Notes: generated from the letters alone by a model not told the origin. DNA of 64,000 bases from Novosphingobium sp. EMRT-2 (GCF_005145025.1 NZ_CP039695.1:372001-436000), one strand, 5' to 3'. Numbered from the stretch's first letter, positions 35,488 to 45,892 are shown. Translations and numbers: made by a program.

Positions 35488-37734
35488 TCAAGACGCTGTA
35501 ACGACGCCGGGCGGCTCCGGCGCCGGCGCCGCTTCGGATTGCGGTTCGCGCGCGAAGCGCATGGCCACGCACGTGCCGCCTTGGTCGGCCGACGTGAATG
35601 TCATTTCCCCGCCGTGTTCCTCGACGATCTTGTTCACGATCGCGAGGCCCAGCCCGGTGCCCTTCTCCCGCGTGGTCATGTACGGTTCCAGGATGCGCTC
35701 GCGCTCCGCCGGCAGGCCGATCCCGTTGTCGGTGACGGTGACGGTGACGGCGCTTTCGGTGCTGGCGAGGTGCACAGCGATGCGCCCCCGGAAATCGACA
35801 TCTTCCTTGCGCGCCCGGCTGTCGATCGCTTCCGCCGCGTTCTTGAGCACGTTGGTCATCGCTTGGCCGAACTGATGGCGATCGCACTGGATTGCCGCCG
35901 AATCCCCGTCGGAGCTGAAGCTGTAGGCGATCTCGGTATGCGCCACTTCCTGAAGGAACAGCGCCTGCCGCACGAGGTCGCTCGCGTCTTCGGCCCTGAA
36001 CACGGGCTTGGGCAACCGCGCGAAGGACGAAAATTCGTCGACCATCTTCCGCAGATCGCCCACCTGCCGGATGATGGTGCTGGTCAGTTCCTCGAACAGC
36101 TCGGGATCGGTGGTGATTTGCCGTCCGTAGCGGCGGCGCAGGCGTTCGGTGGCAAGCTGGATCGGCGTCAGCGGGTTCTTGATCTCGTGCGCGATGCGTC
36201 GCGCCACGTCGGACCAGGCCGCGCGCCGCTGATCCAGCAACTGGCGGGTGATGTCCTCGAAGGTGATGACGTGGCCGTTGCGGTCGGCGGTGACTTTTAC
36301 CGCCAGCGTGAGCAGATCGCCCCCCTTGGCATACTGGACGATGCCGCCGTGCTGCCCGTCCGCGGCAAGCTGGGCAAACTGCGGGGCGATCCTGTCCAGC
36401 GGGCGGCCGAGCAGATCGGGCGCGTCCGCTGCCTGCAGGAGCTTCTGCGCGGAACTGTTCACGAGCTGGATGGTGCCATCCGGCCCGACCGAGATGATGC
36501 CGGCGGTAATCGATTCCAGCACCGCCTCGATAAAGGCCCGGCGCACTTCGAGCTGGCTGTTGGCGCTGACCAGCGCCTGCGTCTGCCCTTCCAGCTGCGC
36601 GGTCATGCGGTTGAACGCGCGCGCCAGCAGCGCGATTTCGTCCGTGCCGCCGCGATGCGCCACGCGCATGGAGAAATTGCCGCTGCCGACGGTCCGTGCA
36701 GCGGACACCAGTTCCACCAGCGGAGAGACCTGGCGGTCGGCGAAACGCAGCGCCACCCACACCGCCAGCCCCACCAGCGCCAGACTGATCGTGAGCAGCG
36801 CAAGGTTGAAGCGCAATTGCAGCGCGCGGGCGCGGCCGCTGAGAATATCATAGGCCTTGAGCACGCTTTGCGCGCGCGCCCACTGGTTGAGCGCCAGCGT
36901 ATCGGAATTGCGCGCGACATAGAGATAGATGCCTCGCACGGGATCGACCGTGGAGATCGCCTCGATCCGCTGGGCGGAAGCCTTCACCACCACGGCTTCG
37001 CCGGCATCGAGCCGTTTCATGTCGTCGGGCGTGATCCGCTCGCGGCTCTCGTCGCTGTTGGGATCGACGATGGCGGCGGTGCGCAGGTTGCCGTCCGGTC
37101 CCTTTTCGATCAGCGCGGATTCGTTCAGCTTGCGGCTTATCACCTGCCAGGAATACCCCTCGGCAAAGTCCTGGCTGGTGATGGGCGTCTGGTTCAGATA
37201 GGCGCGCATGTCGCTGGCCATGGCCACGCTTTCGTTGCCGACATCGCGCAGCTTGTCCGCGTAGTATCCGCGCGCCAGACTGTTGGCGTTCTCCAGCATT
37301 CCGCGCGAGTTGTCGGAAAACCAGAACTCCACGCCCGATTGGAACAGCAGCGAGGCGAAGATCACCACCAGCAGGGTCGGGATCGCGGCGATCAGCGAAA
37401 ACAGCCAGACAAGGCGGACGTGCAGGCGCCCGCTGGCGCCAAGGCCGCTCTGTTTGGCGCGGCGCAGCGCAATCCTGCGGCCCACGAGCACGATCAGCGC
37501 CATGGCCGGAACCAGCGTGCCGATCAGCAGCGTGGACGTCAGCCGCGAAGGCAGCAACTGGTTGCTGGCAGTATTGGCGCTGACCGCCATCCAGCTTACC
37601 GCCAGCATGGCGACGAGCGCGGTCGTGGCGACGAGTTCCAGCAGGAAGAACACGTTGGCGCGCCGCAGGCCGATCAGCAAGCGCCGCCACCAGCGCGGCG
37701 AGCGGTTTACGCCAGCTTTGCCTTCACCAACCAT
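35488..37734 (-). CDS. ntrY: Sensor histidine kinase NtrY
   Basis: NtrY, the membrane sensor for NtrX. The 748-residue protein has three N-terminal TM segments (residues about 23-50, 65-90 and 105-130). A periplasmic region of about 150 residues follows, then a further TM helix (LALLTISLALVGLAVWVAL), HAMP, a PAS domain, the dimerisation/phosphoacceptor segment [20 protein letters not shown], and HATPase_c with DNGIGLPAE and TGLGLAIVNKIVEEHGG. Length matches alphaproteobacterial NtrY. It is read after ntrC with an 80-base gap (37735-37814). Confidence 0.95.
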   Translation of the reverse strand: MVGEGKAGVNRSPRWWRRLLIGLRRANVFFLLELVATTALVAMLAVSWMAVSANTASNQLLPSRLTSTLLIGTLVPAMALIVLVGRRIALRRAKQSGLGASGRLHVRLVWLFSLIAAIPTLLVVIFASLLFQSGVEFWFSDNSRGMLENANSLARGYYADKLRDVGNESVAMASDMRAYLNQTPITSQDFAEGYSWQVISRKLNESALIEKGPDGNLRTAAIVDPNSDESRERITPDDMKRLDAGEAVVVKASAQRIEAISTVDPVRGIYLYVARNSDTLALNQWARAQSVLKAYDILSGRARALQLRFNLALLTISLALVGLAVWVALRFADRQVSPLVELVSAARTVGSGNFSMRVAHRGGTDEIALLARAFNRMTAQLEGQTQALVSANSQLEVRRAFIEAVLESITAGIISVGPDGTIQLVNSSAQKLLQAADAPDLLGRPLDRIAPQFAQLAADGQHGGIVQYAKGGDLLTLAVKVTADRNGHVITFEDITRQLLDQRRAAWSDVARRIAHEIKNPLTPIQLATERLRRRYGRQITTDPELFEELTSTIIRQVGDLRKMVDEFSSFARLPKPVFRAEDASDLVRQALFLQEVAHTEIAYSFSSDGDSAAIQCDRHQFGQAMTNVLKNAAEAIDSRARKEDVDFRGRIAVHLASTESAVTVTVTDNGIGLPAERERILEPYMTTREKGTGLGLAIVNKIVEEHGGEMTFTSADQGGTCVAMRFAREPQSEAAPAPEPPGVVTAS

Positions 37735-37814
37735 AGTTGCTCATATACAACACTGCTGTTGCACAAGCGCAAGTAAATTCTGCCGTCGAATGGGAAGTGG
37801 AGCGATACCGAAAA

Positions 37815-39287
37815 TCAGACGCGCTGGATCGCCTCGTCGGGATGGATGCCCAGTTCGGCCAATCGCTTGCGCAAGGTGTTGCGATTGATCCCCAGCAAGT
37901 GGGCCGCGCGCAACTGGTTTCCGCCGGTCTGCGACAAGGCATGCAGGAACAGCGGTTTCTCGAAAGCGGCCAGCGCTTCGTCATACAGCGCACCGGCTTC
38001 GGGGCGCGCCTGCGCCAGCCAGTGCGCGAGCGCCGAGGCGAAATCCGCCGCCCCGCCCTCGCCTGCCGCGCCGCCGCTGCCCGGGGCGTGGGCGCCGATG
38101 TCATCGGCGGGCCGAAGGGATGTCTGGCCGTCCTGTATCAGCAGGGGCTCGATCGCGCCGGCGTCGATCACTTCGTCGCGCGCGAGCAGCGCGAGGCGAT
38201 AGATGAAGTTGCGCAGTTCGCGCACGTTGCCGCGCCAAGGTTGCTGCGCGAGCAAAGCGGCGCCGCTTGGCGAGAGCTGGCGGCGCGGAAGCCCCTCGGA
38301 CGCGGCCTGGAACAGGAAATGGCGTGACAGCGCCTCGATATCGTCTGCCCGGTCGCGCAAGGGGGGCAATTCGATCGGGACGACCGCAAGCCGGTAGTAC
38401 AGATCCTCGCGGAACTGCCCGGCCGCGATCATCGGCAGCAGATCCTTGTTGGTGGCCGCGATGATACGGCAATCCAGCGTGATTTCGTCACGCCCGCCGA
38501 CGCGGCGGATCCGCCCGGACTGGAGCGCGCGCAGCAACCTGGTCTGCGCCTGCATCGGCATGTCACCGATTTCGTCGAGGAACAGCGTGCCGCCGCTCGC
38601 CTGCTCGAACTTGCCGACATGGCGCGCCACTGCCCCGGTGAACGCGCCCTTTTCGTGGCCGAACAGTTCGCTTTCGATCAGCTCCCCAGGAATGGCGGCG
38701 GTGTTGACCGCCACGAACGGCCCGGCGGAGCGATTGCCCAGTTGATGGACCGCTTCGGCGACCAGTTCCTTGCCCGTTCCGGACTCGCCGAGGATCAGGA
38801 CGGTAAGATCGTTGCGCAGGACGCGCGTAATCATGCGATAGACCGCCTGCATCGCCTGGCTGCGCCCGACCAGCGGCAGCGCCTGCGGCACGTCTTCGTG
38901 CTCGTTCTCGGTTTCCGTGGTCGCCGCCGAGGCGAAAGCCTGGCGCACGGTGCGGACAAGTTCCTCAAGGTCAAACGGCTTGGGGAAATATTCGAAAGCG
39001 CCGGTATCACTGGCACGCACGGCGGTATCCAGCGTGTTCTGGGCGGACAGGATGATGATCGGCAGCCGCGGATGGCCCTGCCGCACGCGTGCCAGCGTTT
39101 CGATGCCGTCGCCATCGGTCAGCATCACGTCGGTCAGCATCAGCCCATAGCGCTGGCCGGCCAGCAGCCGGTCGCGTTCGGCGATGCTGTCGCAGCGGTC
39201 GACGAGGAAGCCCTCCGCTTCCAGCGCCGCGGTGATGACCAGGGCGATCGAGGCGTCGTCCTCCACCAGCAGGACGTACTTCTTCAT
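37815..39287 (-). CDS. ntrC: Nitrogen regulation response regulator NtrC
   Basis: NtrC (NR-I), the sigma54-dependent activator of nitrogen assimilation. The 490-residue protein has a receiver with VEDDASIALVITAALEAEG and phospho-Asp in LMLTDVMLTDGDG, and a sigma54 AAA+ domain with GESGTGKELVAEAVH. Here GAFTGA is intact in ELFGHEKGAFTGAVARHVGK (about 208-225). GGTLFLDEIGDMP and a Fis-type DNA-binding end (GGNQLRAAHLLGINRNTLR) follow. ntrB ends 2 bases before its start, so the pair is translationally coupled. Confidence 0.96.
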   Translation of the reverse strand: MKKYVLLVEDDASIALVITAALEAEGFLVDRCDSIAERDRLLAGQRYGLMLTDVMLTDGDGIETLARVRQGHPRLPIIILSAQNTLDTAVRASDTGAFEYFPKPFDLEELVRTVRQAFASAATTETENEHEDVPQALPLVGRSQAMQAVYRMITRVLRNDLTVLILGESGTGKELVAEAVHQLGNRSAGPFVAVNTAAIPGELIESELFGHEKGAFTGAVARHVGKFEQASGGTLFLDEIGDMPMQAQTRLLRALQSGRIRRVGGRDEITLDCRIIAATNKDLLPMIAAGQFREDLYYRLAVVPIELPPLRDRADDIEALSRHFLFQAASEGLPRRQLSPSGAALLAQQPWRGNVRELRNFIYRLALLARDEVIDAGAIEPLLIQDGQTSLRPADDIGAHAPGSGGAAGEGGAADFASALAHWLAQARPEAGALYDEALAAFEKPLFLHALSQTGGNQLRAAHLLGINRNTLRKRLAELGIHPDEAIQRV

Positions 39288-39289
39288 GC

Positions 39290-40405
39290 CTATCCTCTCA
39301 CCGTTCCCGCCACCGGCAGATGCAGGCGGAAATGCGTCCAGCCCCGTGCCTCGTCCCGATCATGGCTGATCCGCCCGTTCATTTCACGCACCAGCTTCTG
39401 CACCAGCGCCAGTCCCAGCCCCTGCCCCTGCTTCTTGGCGGTGACGAACGGCTCGAAAATATGATCGCGCAGCGCGGGGTCTATGCCAGGCCCGATATCG
39501 CTCACGCGAAGTTCGATCGGCAGGCGCAAGGGTTTGCCTTCCGGCCCCGTGTGCAACTGGATACCACTGGCGAAGCGGGTGCGCACCGCGATGCGGCGGT
39601 CGGCCTGCCCTTCGCACGCCTCACGCGCGTTGGTCAGAAGATTCAGCAGGACTTGCACAAGCGCATCGGGGTTGGCCATGATAGGCGGCAGCGAGGGATC
39701 GAACTCCTCCTCGATCACCACCCTGCCTGGATCGCTTGCCGCGATAACCGCCTGCGCGCGCCGCACCGCTTCATGCAGATTGCACGGCACCGCCGGTTCC
39801 TGGCTGCGCCGAGAAAGCGACTGCATCTGGTCGATTAGTTTCGCAATGCGGTCGACTTCCGAGGTGATCAATTCCGTCAGCGCCCGGTCGCTTCCTTCCA
39901 GTTTACGGTTGAGAAGCTGGGCCGCCCCCCTGATCCCCGCGAGCGGATTCTTGATCTCGTGCGCCAAGACTTCGGGCGCGCGCAGCGTTACCCCGCCCTG
40001 ATCGCTTGCCCCGCCCACGCTGCCGCCCAGCGCCTCGACCCCGATGGGTTCGTGCAGCACGAGCAATTGCCAGCCCGGGGTATGCGCTACCGGCGCGGTC
40101 ATGACGTCAAGCCTGCGCGCGGGCTGGTTGTTGATCCGAACTTGCGCATCGCGCGCGGAAAGCTGCGCCTCGCCTTCCGTGAGACGGTTCATGATCAGTG
40201 GTTCGTCGAACTCGAACAGGCTCGACACGCGGCGCCCCACGAGGCGGCTCGCGCCCTGCCCCGTCAACTGTTCGGCGGCCGGGTTGGCGGAGACGATCGA
40301 CAGGTCGGGCGCGATCAGCAGAACCGCCATCGGCATGCTGCCGATCAGGCGCTTGGCATCCGGCCTGGCCGCGTCGGGCAGGCGCCAGTCCGCCGCCCCG
40401 GTCAT
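39290..40405 (-). CDS. ntrB: Nitrogen sensor histidine kinase/phosphatase NtrB
   Basis: NtrB (NR-II), the soluble PII-regulated kinase/phosphatase of NtrC. The 371-residue protein has an N-terminal PAS domain (residues about 15-130, including [11 protein letters not shown]), the phosphoacceptor motif [20 protein letters not shown], and HATPase_c with [20 protein letters not shown] and [18 protein letters not shown]. No membrane helix is present, as expected for NtrB. ATGA overlap with dusB (40402-40405) and a 2-base gap to ntrC show one transcript. Confidence 0.95.
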   Translation of the reverse strand: MTGAADWRLPDAARPDAKRLIGSMPMAVLLIAPDLSIVSANPAAEQLTGQGASRLVGRRVSSLFEFDEPLIMNRLTEGEAQLSARDAQVRINNQPARRLDVMTAPVAHTPGWQLLVLHEPIGVEALGGSVGGASDQGGVTLRAPEVLAHEIKNPLAGIRGAAQLLNRKLEGSDRALTELITSEVDRIAKLIDQMQSLSRRSQEPAVPCNLHEAVRRAQAVIAASDPGRVVIEEEFDPSLPPIMANPDALVQVLLNLLTNAREACEGQADRRIAVRTRFASGIQLHTGPEGKPLRLPIELRVSDIGPGIDPALRDHIFEPFVTAKKQGQGLGLALVQKLVREMNGRISHDRDEARGWTHFRLHLPVAGTVRG

Positions 40406-41418
40406 GCCGCCGCGCGATGCTCCGCGGGCGCGTAGAAGCGTGCCAGGCTATCGAGCACTTCGCGCGGGTCATCGATGAAGTTCACCCGGTTGCGGAATTC
40501 GGCCGATCCGGGCAGCCCCTTGGTGTACCAGCCAAGATGCTTGCGCGCCATTTTCACGCCGGTTTCCGCGCCGTAGTGATCGAGCATGGCCTGGTAGTGT
40601 TCCACGATCAGCCGATACTGTTCGTCGATCGATGGATCGGCCCGCAACTGGCCGGTCTGGAGCCAGTGCATCACCTGCCCCAGCAGCCACGGCTTGCCAT
40701 AGGCGCCGCGCCCGATCATCACGCCATCCGCGCCGCTCTGTTCCAGCGCGGTGGCCACGTCCTCGATGCCGCAGATGTCGCCGTTGACGATGACCGGCAG
40801 CGATACCGCTTCCTTGACCTTGCGCACAAAGGCCCAGTCCGCGCTGCCCTTGTACATCTGGTTGCGCGTGCGGCCGTGAACGGTGATCAGCTTGGCGCCG
40901 AGATCCTCGGCGATCCGCGCCAGTTCGGGCGCGTTCAGCGCGTTGTGATCCCAGCCCATGCGCATCTTGACGGTAACGGGCACGTCCACCGCCTTCACCG
41001 TCGCCTCTATCAGCGAAGCGGCCAGCGGCAGATCGCGCATCAGAGCCGATCCGGCATCGCCGTTGACCACCTTCTTCACCGGGCAGCCCATGTTGATGTC
41101 GATGATCGCGGCGCCACGATCGGCGTTCAGTTTCGCCGCTTCCGCCATCTCGACCGGGTTGCAACCGGCCAGCTGGAGCGAAACCGGCTCCTCCACGGCA
41201 TCCCAGGCGGCCTTCTGAAGCGATTGGCGGGTCTCGCGGATCATCGCCGGGCTGGCGATCATCTCGGTAACGTTAAGGCCCGATCCGAAGCGCCGTACGA
41301 GCGTGCGAAAGGGCATGTCCGTAACCCCGGTCATCGGGGCGAGGATCACCGGACAATCGATACGCACCGGCCCGACCTGAAGCGGTGCGAGGCGCGGAGG
41401 ATGCGGGAGCGTGCTCAT
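40402..41418 (-). CDS. dusB: tRNA-dihydrouridine synthase DusB (NifR3)
   Basis: FMN-dependent tRNA dihydrouridine synthase. The 338-residue protein begins at ATG 41418, with [15 protein letters not shown] in the FMN site, [10 protein letters not shown] carrying the catalytic cysteine (about residue 109), VKMRMGW, HGRTR-QMYKG and [23 protein letters not shown]. The frame is open upstream to 41958, but that is antisense to ispDF. Alphaproteobacteria commonly place dusB (nifR3) at the head of the ntrBC operon, exactly as here. Confidence 0.95.
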   Translation of the reverse strand: MSTLPHPPRLAPLQVGPVRIDCPVILAPMTGVTDMPFRTLVRRFGSGLNVTEMIASPAMIRETRQSLQKAAWDAVEEPVSLQLAGCNPVEMAEAAKLNADRGAAIIDINMGCPVKKVVNGDAGSALMRDLPLAASLIEATVKAVDVPVTVKMRMGWDHNALNAPELARIAEDLGAKLITVHGRTRNQMYKGSADWAFVRKVKEAVSLPVIVNGDICGIEDVATALEQSGADGVMIGRGAYGKPWLLGQVMHWLQTGQLRADPSIDEQYRLIVEHYQAMLDHYGAETGVKMARKHLGWYTKGLPGSAEFRNRVNFIDDPREVLDSLARFYAPAEHRAAA

Positions 41419-41431
41419 CGTATGTACAAAT

Positions 41432-41450
41432 CTGCCTAAAAAACAGGCAG
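41432..41450. promoter_or_regulatory. CTGCCT/AGGCAG inverted repeat between dusB and ispDF
   Basis: A perfect 6-bp inverted repeat with a 7-base A-rich spacer, in the 82-base space between two divergent starts (41418 and 41501). It may be an operator for either gene or a 5' leader hairpin for dusB-ntrBC. No T-run on either strand argues against a terminator. Confidence 0.35.
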
Positions 41451-41500
41451 CGCTTAGTCCATTGCGGGGCGCACGGCAAGGCTGATAGAGGCGCGCCCGC

Positions 41501-42685
41501 ATGAACCACACGTTTCCCGATCCGGCCGGCAAGCGAGTCGCGGCCGTTGTCGTCGCGGCTGGCCAAGGTCTGCGCGCCGGTGGCTCTGTCCCCAAGCAGT
41601 TCGCCCAGTGGCGCGGCGCACCGCTTGTCCGCCATTCGGTGAAGCGGATGGCGGACGCAGGCATCGCTCCCATCGTCGTCGCCATTCCGGAGAACTGGCG
41701 CGCAACCGCCGAGGAGTCGCTCGCCGGGATTTCCGATGTCCGCCTTGTGGCGGGTGGCGCCACACGCCAGCTTTCGGTGCGCGCCGCGCTGGAAGCGCTC
41801 GAAGCCGACGCCCCCGACCTGGTGCTGATCCACGATGCAGCCCGCCCCGATCTGCCGGAAAGCGTGATCGCGGCGCTGGTGGAAGCGCTGACCCGGCACG
41901 AAGCGGCCATTCCGGTCCTTCCTGTCGTCGACAGCCTCGTGCGCGGCGGAGACGGCATGATGCTGGAACCGGCGCGGCGCGAAGGGCTTTACAGAGTGCA
42001 GACGCCCCAGGCGTTCCGCTATCCGGTGATCCTAGCCGCGCACCGTGCCTGGCAGGGGGAAGCCGAAGCGGGTGATGACGCGCAGGTCGCCGTCGCCACC
42101 GGGCACGCCGTCGCGCTGGTTCAGGGTGAGGAAAGGCTGCGCAAGGTCACATTCGCCAGTGACCTTCAGGAGAGCGACCTTCAGGAGAATGCGGTGACGA
42201 TTCCCATCCCCCGTACCGGATCGGGCTTCGACGTCCACCGCCTCGTCCCCGGCGAGGAACTGTGGCTATGCGGACTGCGCATCGAACACACGCATGGACT
42301 ATCTGGGCACAGCGATGCCGACGTGGCGATCCATGCGCTGGTCGATGCGCTGCTCGGCAGCATCGCCGCCGGCGACATCGGCGACCATTTTCCGCCGTCC
42401 GATGCCCGCTGGAAAGGCGCTTCTTCCGACCGGTTCCTGGCGCACGCGGCGGAGCTTGTCGCGCAATCCGGCCATGCCATCGCGCATGTTGACGTCACGA
42501 TCATCTGCGAGGCGCCCAAAATCGGCCCGCACAAGGCGACGATGCGCGCAAGGCTGGCGGAGATTCTTGCAATTGACATTGGCCGGGTGAGCGTGAAGGC
42601 CACGACCACCGAACGGCTTGGCATGACCGGACGGGGTGAAGGCATCGCCGCACAAGCCGTCGCCACCGTCGTTCCGGTCCAGTGA
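41501..42685 (+). CDS. ispDF: Bifunctional IspD/IspF (MEP pathway)
   Basis: Fused 2-C-methyl-D-erythritol 4-phosphate cytidylyltransferase (IspD) and 2,4-cyclodiphosphate synthase (IspF), steps 3 and 5 of isoprenoid synthesis. IspD covers residues about 8-228 and starts [16 protein letters not shown], with HDAARPDLP and VQTPQAF. IspF covers about 230-394 and starts [19 protein letters not shown], with [19 protein letters not shown] for metal binding and [13 protein letters not shown] near the end. Length 394 fits the alphaproteobacterial fusion. It is divergent from dusB. Confidence 0.96.
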   Translation: MNHTFPDPAGKRVAAVVVAAGQGLRAGGSVPKQFAQWRGAPLVRHSVKRMADAGIAPIVVAIPENWRATAEESLAGISDVRLVAGGATRQLSVRAALEALEADAPDLVLIHDAARPDLPESVIAALVEALTRHEAAIPVLPVVDSLVRGGDGMMLEPARREGLYRVQTPQAFRYPVILAAHRAWQGEAEAGDDAQVAVATGHAVALVQGEERLRKVTFASDLQESDLQENAVTIPIPRTGSGFDVHRLVPGEELWLCGLRIEHTHGLSGHSDADVAIHALVDALLGSIAAGDIGDHFPPSDARWKGASSDRFLAHAAELVAQSGHAIAHVDVTIICEAPKIGPHKATMRARLAEILAIDIGRVSVKATTTERLGMTGRGEGIAAQAVATVVPVQ

Positions 42686-42696
42686 AAGGAAACGCC

Positions 42697-43254
42697 ATGC
42701 GTCCTGTCAGTTCTTCCACCAGAATCGCCGCGACGCTGGTCGCGGGTGCCGCGCTTGTTCTCCAGTCGCAGGCCGCTCTGGCGCAGAATTGCCTGACCGA
42801 ACGGGAAGTGACGGGCCTTGTCACGTTCGCGCTGCCGACCGTAATGAACAGCGCGATCACCACCTGCCAGCCGCAGCTTTCCCCCAACGGCTATTTCGCC
42901 ACGCAGGGCCGGTCGCTGGTTGCCCGTTATGCGGCGGGCAAGGCCGCCGCCTGGCCCACGGCCAAGGCTGCCCTGTTCAAGCTGGGCGGGGACAAGGGCG
43001 ATGCCCAGACGCGCGATCTTCTTGCCAAGATGCCTGACGAAGCGCTCCAGCCTTTCGCGGAGGGCATGGTCGGGCAGATGGTGGGCAGCGGGATCAAACC
43101 CGACCAGTGCGTCGCCATCGAACGCGGCGCGCGCCTGCTGGCGCCGCTGCCGCCGGAAAACACCGCCGAACTGATCACCTTCATCATCTCCGTCGCGGAC
43201 AAGCCCAAGCCCGGCAAGACCCCCAAGCTGTCGATCTGCCCCGCGCAGAATTGA
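42697..43254 (+). CDS. Exported hypothetical protein
   Basis: A 185-residue protein from ATG 42697 with a GAAAGGA ribosome site eight bases upstream; an in-frame GTG at 42682 overlaps the ispDF stop but lacks a site. The first 28 residues form a Sec signal peptide ending in ALAQ. The mature part is helical looking, with four cysteines (in NCLTE, TTCQPQ, DQCVAI and LSICPAQN) that could make two disulfides in the periplasm. I do not recognise the family. It lies between ispDF and pncC, all on the same strand. Confidence 0.72.
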   Translation: MRPVSSSTRIAATLVAGAALVLQSQAALAQNCLTEREVTGLVTFALPTVMNSAITTCQPQLSPNGYFATQGRSLVARYAAGKAAAWPTAKAALFKLGGDKGDAQTRDLLAKMPDEALQPFAEGMVGQMVGSGIKPDQCVAIERGARLLAPLPPENTAELITFIISVADKPKPGKTPKLSICPAQN

Positions 43255-43272
43255 CGCCGAAAGCCCGATTTC

Positions 43273-43776
43273 ATGGACAACCTGCTTCCCGCCGACATTG
43301 CCGACCTGGCACGCCGCGTGATCGAGACCAACCTTGCCGCCGGCCGCACGGTGGCCGTGGCCGAAAGCTGCACCGGCGGGCTGGTCGCTGCCGCGCTGAC
43401 CGAGATCGCCGGCAGCTCGGCCGTGCTCGATCGCGGTTTCGTGACCTATTCCAACGAGGCCAAGAACGAAATGCTGGGCGTGGCCATGGATGTGATCGAC
43501 ACGTTCGGCGCGGTCTCGGTAGCCGTGGCCTGGTCGATGGCGCAGGGCGCGCTCAAGCATTCGGGCGCCGACGTGGCGGTGGCGATCACCGGCGTTGCCG
43601 GTCCGGACGGAGGATCGCCGCAGAAGCCGGTGGGGACGGTCGTGTTCGCCAAGGCCGAACGCGGCGAGGACCCGGAAGCGGTCAACGCCGAGATGAAGTT
43701 CTTCGAGGACGCGAAGACGCGCGCGGACGTGCGCCGTCAGGCAACGCTGGTCGCGCTGGACCTGCTGCTGCCGTAG
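43273..43776 (+). CDS. pncC: CinA C-terminal family nicotinamide-nucleotide amidohydrolase
   Basis: A 167-residue stand-alone CinA C-terminal domain (PncC), which deamidates nicotinamide mononucleotide to nicotinate mononucleotide for NAD recycling. The signature VAVAESCTGGLVAAALTEIA is at residues about 27-46, followed by DRGFVTYSNEAKNEMLGV and AITGVAGPDGGSPQKPVGTV. Length fits the single-domain family. Its last 40 bases overlap the antisense end of the ratA/COQ10-like gene. Confidence 0.92.
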   Translation: MDNLLPADIADLARRVIETNLAAGRTVAVAESCTGGLVAAALTEIAGSSAVLDRGFVTYSNEAKNEMLGVAMDVIDTFGAVSVAVAWSMAQGALKHSGADVAVAITGVAGPDGGSPQKPVGTVVFAKAERGEDPEAVNAEMKFFEDAKTRADVRRQATLVALDLLLP

Positions 43777-44198
43777 AGCTTTTCGGCCCGCGTCTCGAAC
43801 GCGGCCACCATCTTGCGGAAGGCGCTGTCGAGGTACTGCCCGGCGAGCTTTTCGAAAATGACGTTGCGGAACGCGAAGTCGACCTGAAAATCGACGATGC
43901 AGCCGCCTTCCCCGTCAGGCGCGAAGGCCCAGTCGTTCTCCAGCTTGCGCAACGGCCCGTCGAGATATTCGACGACGATCCCTTGCGGACGGTCGAACCG
44001 CACGCGCGAGGTGAACTTCTCCTTCAGCGCGCTGAAGCCGACCAGCATGTCCGCGATCATTTCCGATTCGTCTTCGGAGCGGATGCGCGTGGCGACGACC
44101 CAGGGCAGAAATTCCGGATAGCGGCGCACGTCCGCCACCAGATCGAACATCTGTTCGGGCGACCAGGGCAGGCGCCGCTTCTCGGCGATATGCGGCAC
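43737..44198 (-). CDS. COQ10/RatA-type START-domain ubiquinone-binding protein
   Basis: A 153-residue START/SRPBCC protein like COQ10 of mitochondria and RatA of E. coli. The N-terminus EKRRLPWSPEQMFDLVADVR followed by YPEFLPW is diagnostic, as is SRVRFDRPQGIVVEYLDGP later. In the family it binds ubiquinone or acts in respiration; the toxin annotation of RatA probably does not apply. Translation starts at GTG 44198, 6 bases after lipA, so the two are an operon. Its 3' end overlaps pncC by 40 bases in the opposite sense. Confidence 0.9.
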   Translation of the reverse strand: MPHIAEKRRLPWSPEQMFDLVADVRRYPEFLPWVVATRIRSEDESEMIADMLVGFSALKEKFTSRVRFDRPQGIVVEYLDGPLRKLENDWAFAPDGEGGCIVDFQVDFAFRNVIFEKLAGQYLDSAFRKMVAAFETRAEKLYGSSRSSATSVA

Positions 44199-44204
44199 GC
44201 CCGA

Positions 44205-45149
44205 TCAGCCCTGCGCTGCGGCCTTCTGCGCGGCCTTGGCCAATTGCGCCTCACGGGTGGCGCGCATTTCGCGGAAATCGTCACCGGCGTGATAGCTGGA
44301 CCGGGTCAGCGGACTGGCGGCGACCTGCAGGAAGCCCTTGGCCCGCGCGATCGCGCCATAGGCCTCGAATGCCTTGGGCGTCACGAACTCGGCCACGCTG
44401 GCATGGCGGGGAGTGGGCTGGAGGTATTGCCCCATCGTCAGGAAGTCGATCTGCGCCGAACGCATGTCGTCCATCACCTGATGGACCTCGAGGCGCTCCT
44501 CGCCCAGCCCCAGCATGATGCCGGACTTGGTGAAGATGCGCGGATCGAGCCGCTTCACGTGCTCCAGCAGACGCAGCGAAGCGTAATAACGAGCGCCGGG
44601 CCGGATCGTGGGATAGAGCCGGGGCACGGTTTCAAGGTTGTGGTTGTACACGTCCGGCCCGGCCGCGACGATCGATTCCACCGCGCTTTCCATCTTGTTG
44701 CGGAAATCGGGCGTCAGGATTTCGATGGTCGTCTTTGGTGTGGCGCGACGCAGTGCCTCGATCACCTTGACGAACTGCGAAGCGCCGCCATCGGGCAGAT
44801 CGTCGCGATCGACCGAGGTGATGACGATATGTTCCAGCCCCATCTTCGCGGCCGCTTCGGCCACGTGCTCCGGCTCAAGCGGATCGACGGCGCGGGGCAT
44901 GCCGGTCTTGACGTTGCAGAACGCGCAGGCGCGCGTGCAGACGTCGCCCAGGATCATCACGGTCGCGTGCTTCTTGGTCCAGCATTCGCCGATGTTCGGG
45001 CAGGCCGCTTCCTCGCAAACGGTGTTCAGCCGAAGGTCGCGCATCAGCTGGCGCGTTTCGCCGTAACCGCGGCTGGTCGGCGCTTTCACGCGGATCCAGT
45101 CCGGCTTGCGCTGGCGTTCCGGGCGAGGCGATGAGGCTAGATCGTTCAT
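44205..45149 (-). CDS. lipA: Lipoyl synthase
   Basis: Lipoyl synthase, a radical-SAM enzyme inserting two sulfurs into the octanoyl group on E2 and GcvH proteins. The 314-residue protein has the auxiliary cluster motif [13 protein letters not shown], the radical-SAM motif [13 protein letters not shown] and the C-terminal RSSYHAGD, whose serine also ligates the auxiliary cluster. ATG 45149 matches the family start; the frame is open to 45191. It would supply the cofactor for PdhC encoded at 14.1 kb. Confidence 0.96.
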   Translation of the reverse strand: MNDLASSPRPERQRKPDWIRVKAPTSRGYGETRQLMRDLRLNTVCEEAACPNIGECWTKKHATVMILGDVCTRACAFCNVKTGMPRAVDPLEPEHVAEAAAKMGLEHIVITSVDRDDLPDGGASQFVKVIEALRRATPKTTIEILTPDFRNKMESAVESIVAAGPDVYNHNLETVPRLYPTIRPGARYYASLRLLEHVKRLDPRIFTKSGIMLGLGEERLEVHQVMDDMRSAQIDFLTMGQYLQPTPRHASVAEFVTPKAFEAYGAIARAKGFLQVAASPLTRSSYHAGDDFREMRATREAQLAKAAQKAAAQG

Positions 45150-45215
45150 GGCGTCCAGATAGGCGCATCTTCGGGCACTTGAAAGTGGCAATCGACCCGC
45201 GCATTAGCCTTCGTC

Positions 45216-45869
45216 ATGTCAGACGATTCATCGCCAGAGCTGGACAAGCTCATCGCCGGCTATCGCCGTTTCCGTGACCATGGATGGACGCCTCGCCTCG
45301 AACGCTGGCAGCAGCTGAGCGAAGGGCAGGAGCCGCGCGTGATGATCATCGCCTGCTCCGACAGCCGCGTCGATCCCGCGCAGATCTTCGATACGGACCC
45401 CGGCGAGATGTTCGTGGTGCGCAACGTGGCGGCGATGGTGCCGCCGTTCGAAACTTCCCCGGGCCATCACGGCGTGTCCGCCGCGCTGGAATTCGCGGTG
45501 CAGGTACTGAAGGTAAAGGAAGTCGTGGTCATGGGCCACGGCATGTGCGGCGGCTGCAAGGCCGCGCTGACGCAGGAACTGCGCGGAACAGAACCGGGCG
45601 AAGGCGGCTTCATCGCCGACTGGATCGCCCTGCTGGACGAGGCGCGCGAGCCCGTGGCCGAGGCGCACGGCACGACCGGGCGCACGGCCGAGCGTGCGAT
45701 GGAGCAGGCCGGCGTCAAGGCCAGCCTCAAGAATCTGCGCACCTTCCCGTGCATCCAGCGCAAGGAGGCCAGGGGCGAACTCATCCTGCGCGGCGCCTTC
45801 TTCGCGATTTCAGACGGCGTTCTTCACCTGCTGGATGAAGCCAGCGGCGATTTCCATCCCGTCGGGTAA
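45216..45869 (+). CDS. Beta-class carbonic anhydrase
   Basis: A 217-residue beta-carbonic anhydrase, interconverting CO2 and bicarbonate. The zinc ligands and catalytic dyad are in IIACSDSRVDPAQIF (Cys47, Asp49, Arg51) and in MGHGMCGGCKAA (His108, Cys111). No signal peptide, so cytosolic. It is divergent from lipA. A strong hairpin with T-run follows the stop by about 25 bases. Confidence 0.94.
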   Translation: MSDDSSPELDKLIAGYRRFRDHGWTPRLERWQQLSEGQEPRVMIIACSDSRVDPAQIFDTDPGEMFVVRNVAAMVPPFETSPGHHGVSAALEFAVQVLKVKEVVVMGHGMCGGCKAALTQELRGTEPGEGGFIADWIALLDEAREPVAEAHGTTGRTAERAMEQAGVKASLKNLRTFPCIQRKEARGELILRGAFFAISDGVLHLLDEASGDFHPVG

Positions 45870-45892
45870 ACCCCTGTCCGGGTGAAGGACGC

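Noticed and set aside
43737..44198. A toxin gene of a RatA/RatB toxin-antitoxin system
   Set aside because: The START-domain protein sits with lipA and resembles COQ10; no RatB-like partner is adjacent, so a ubiquinone role is more likely.
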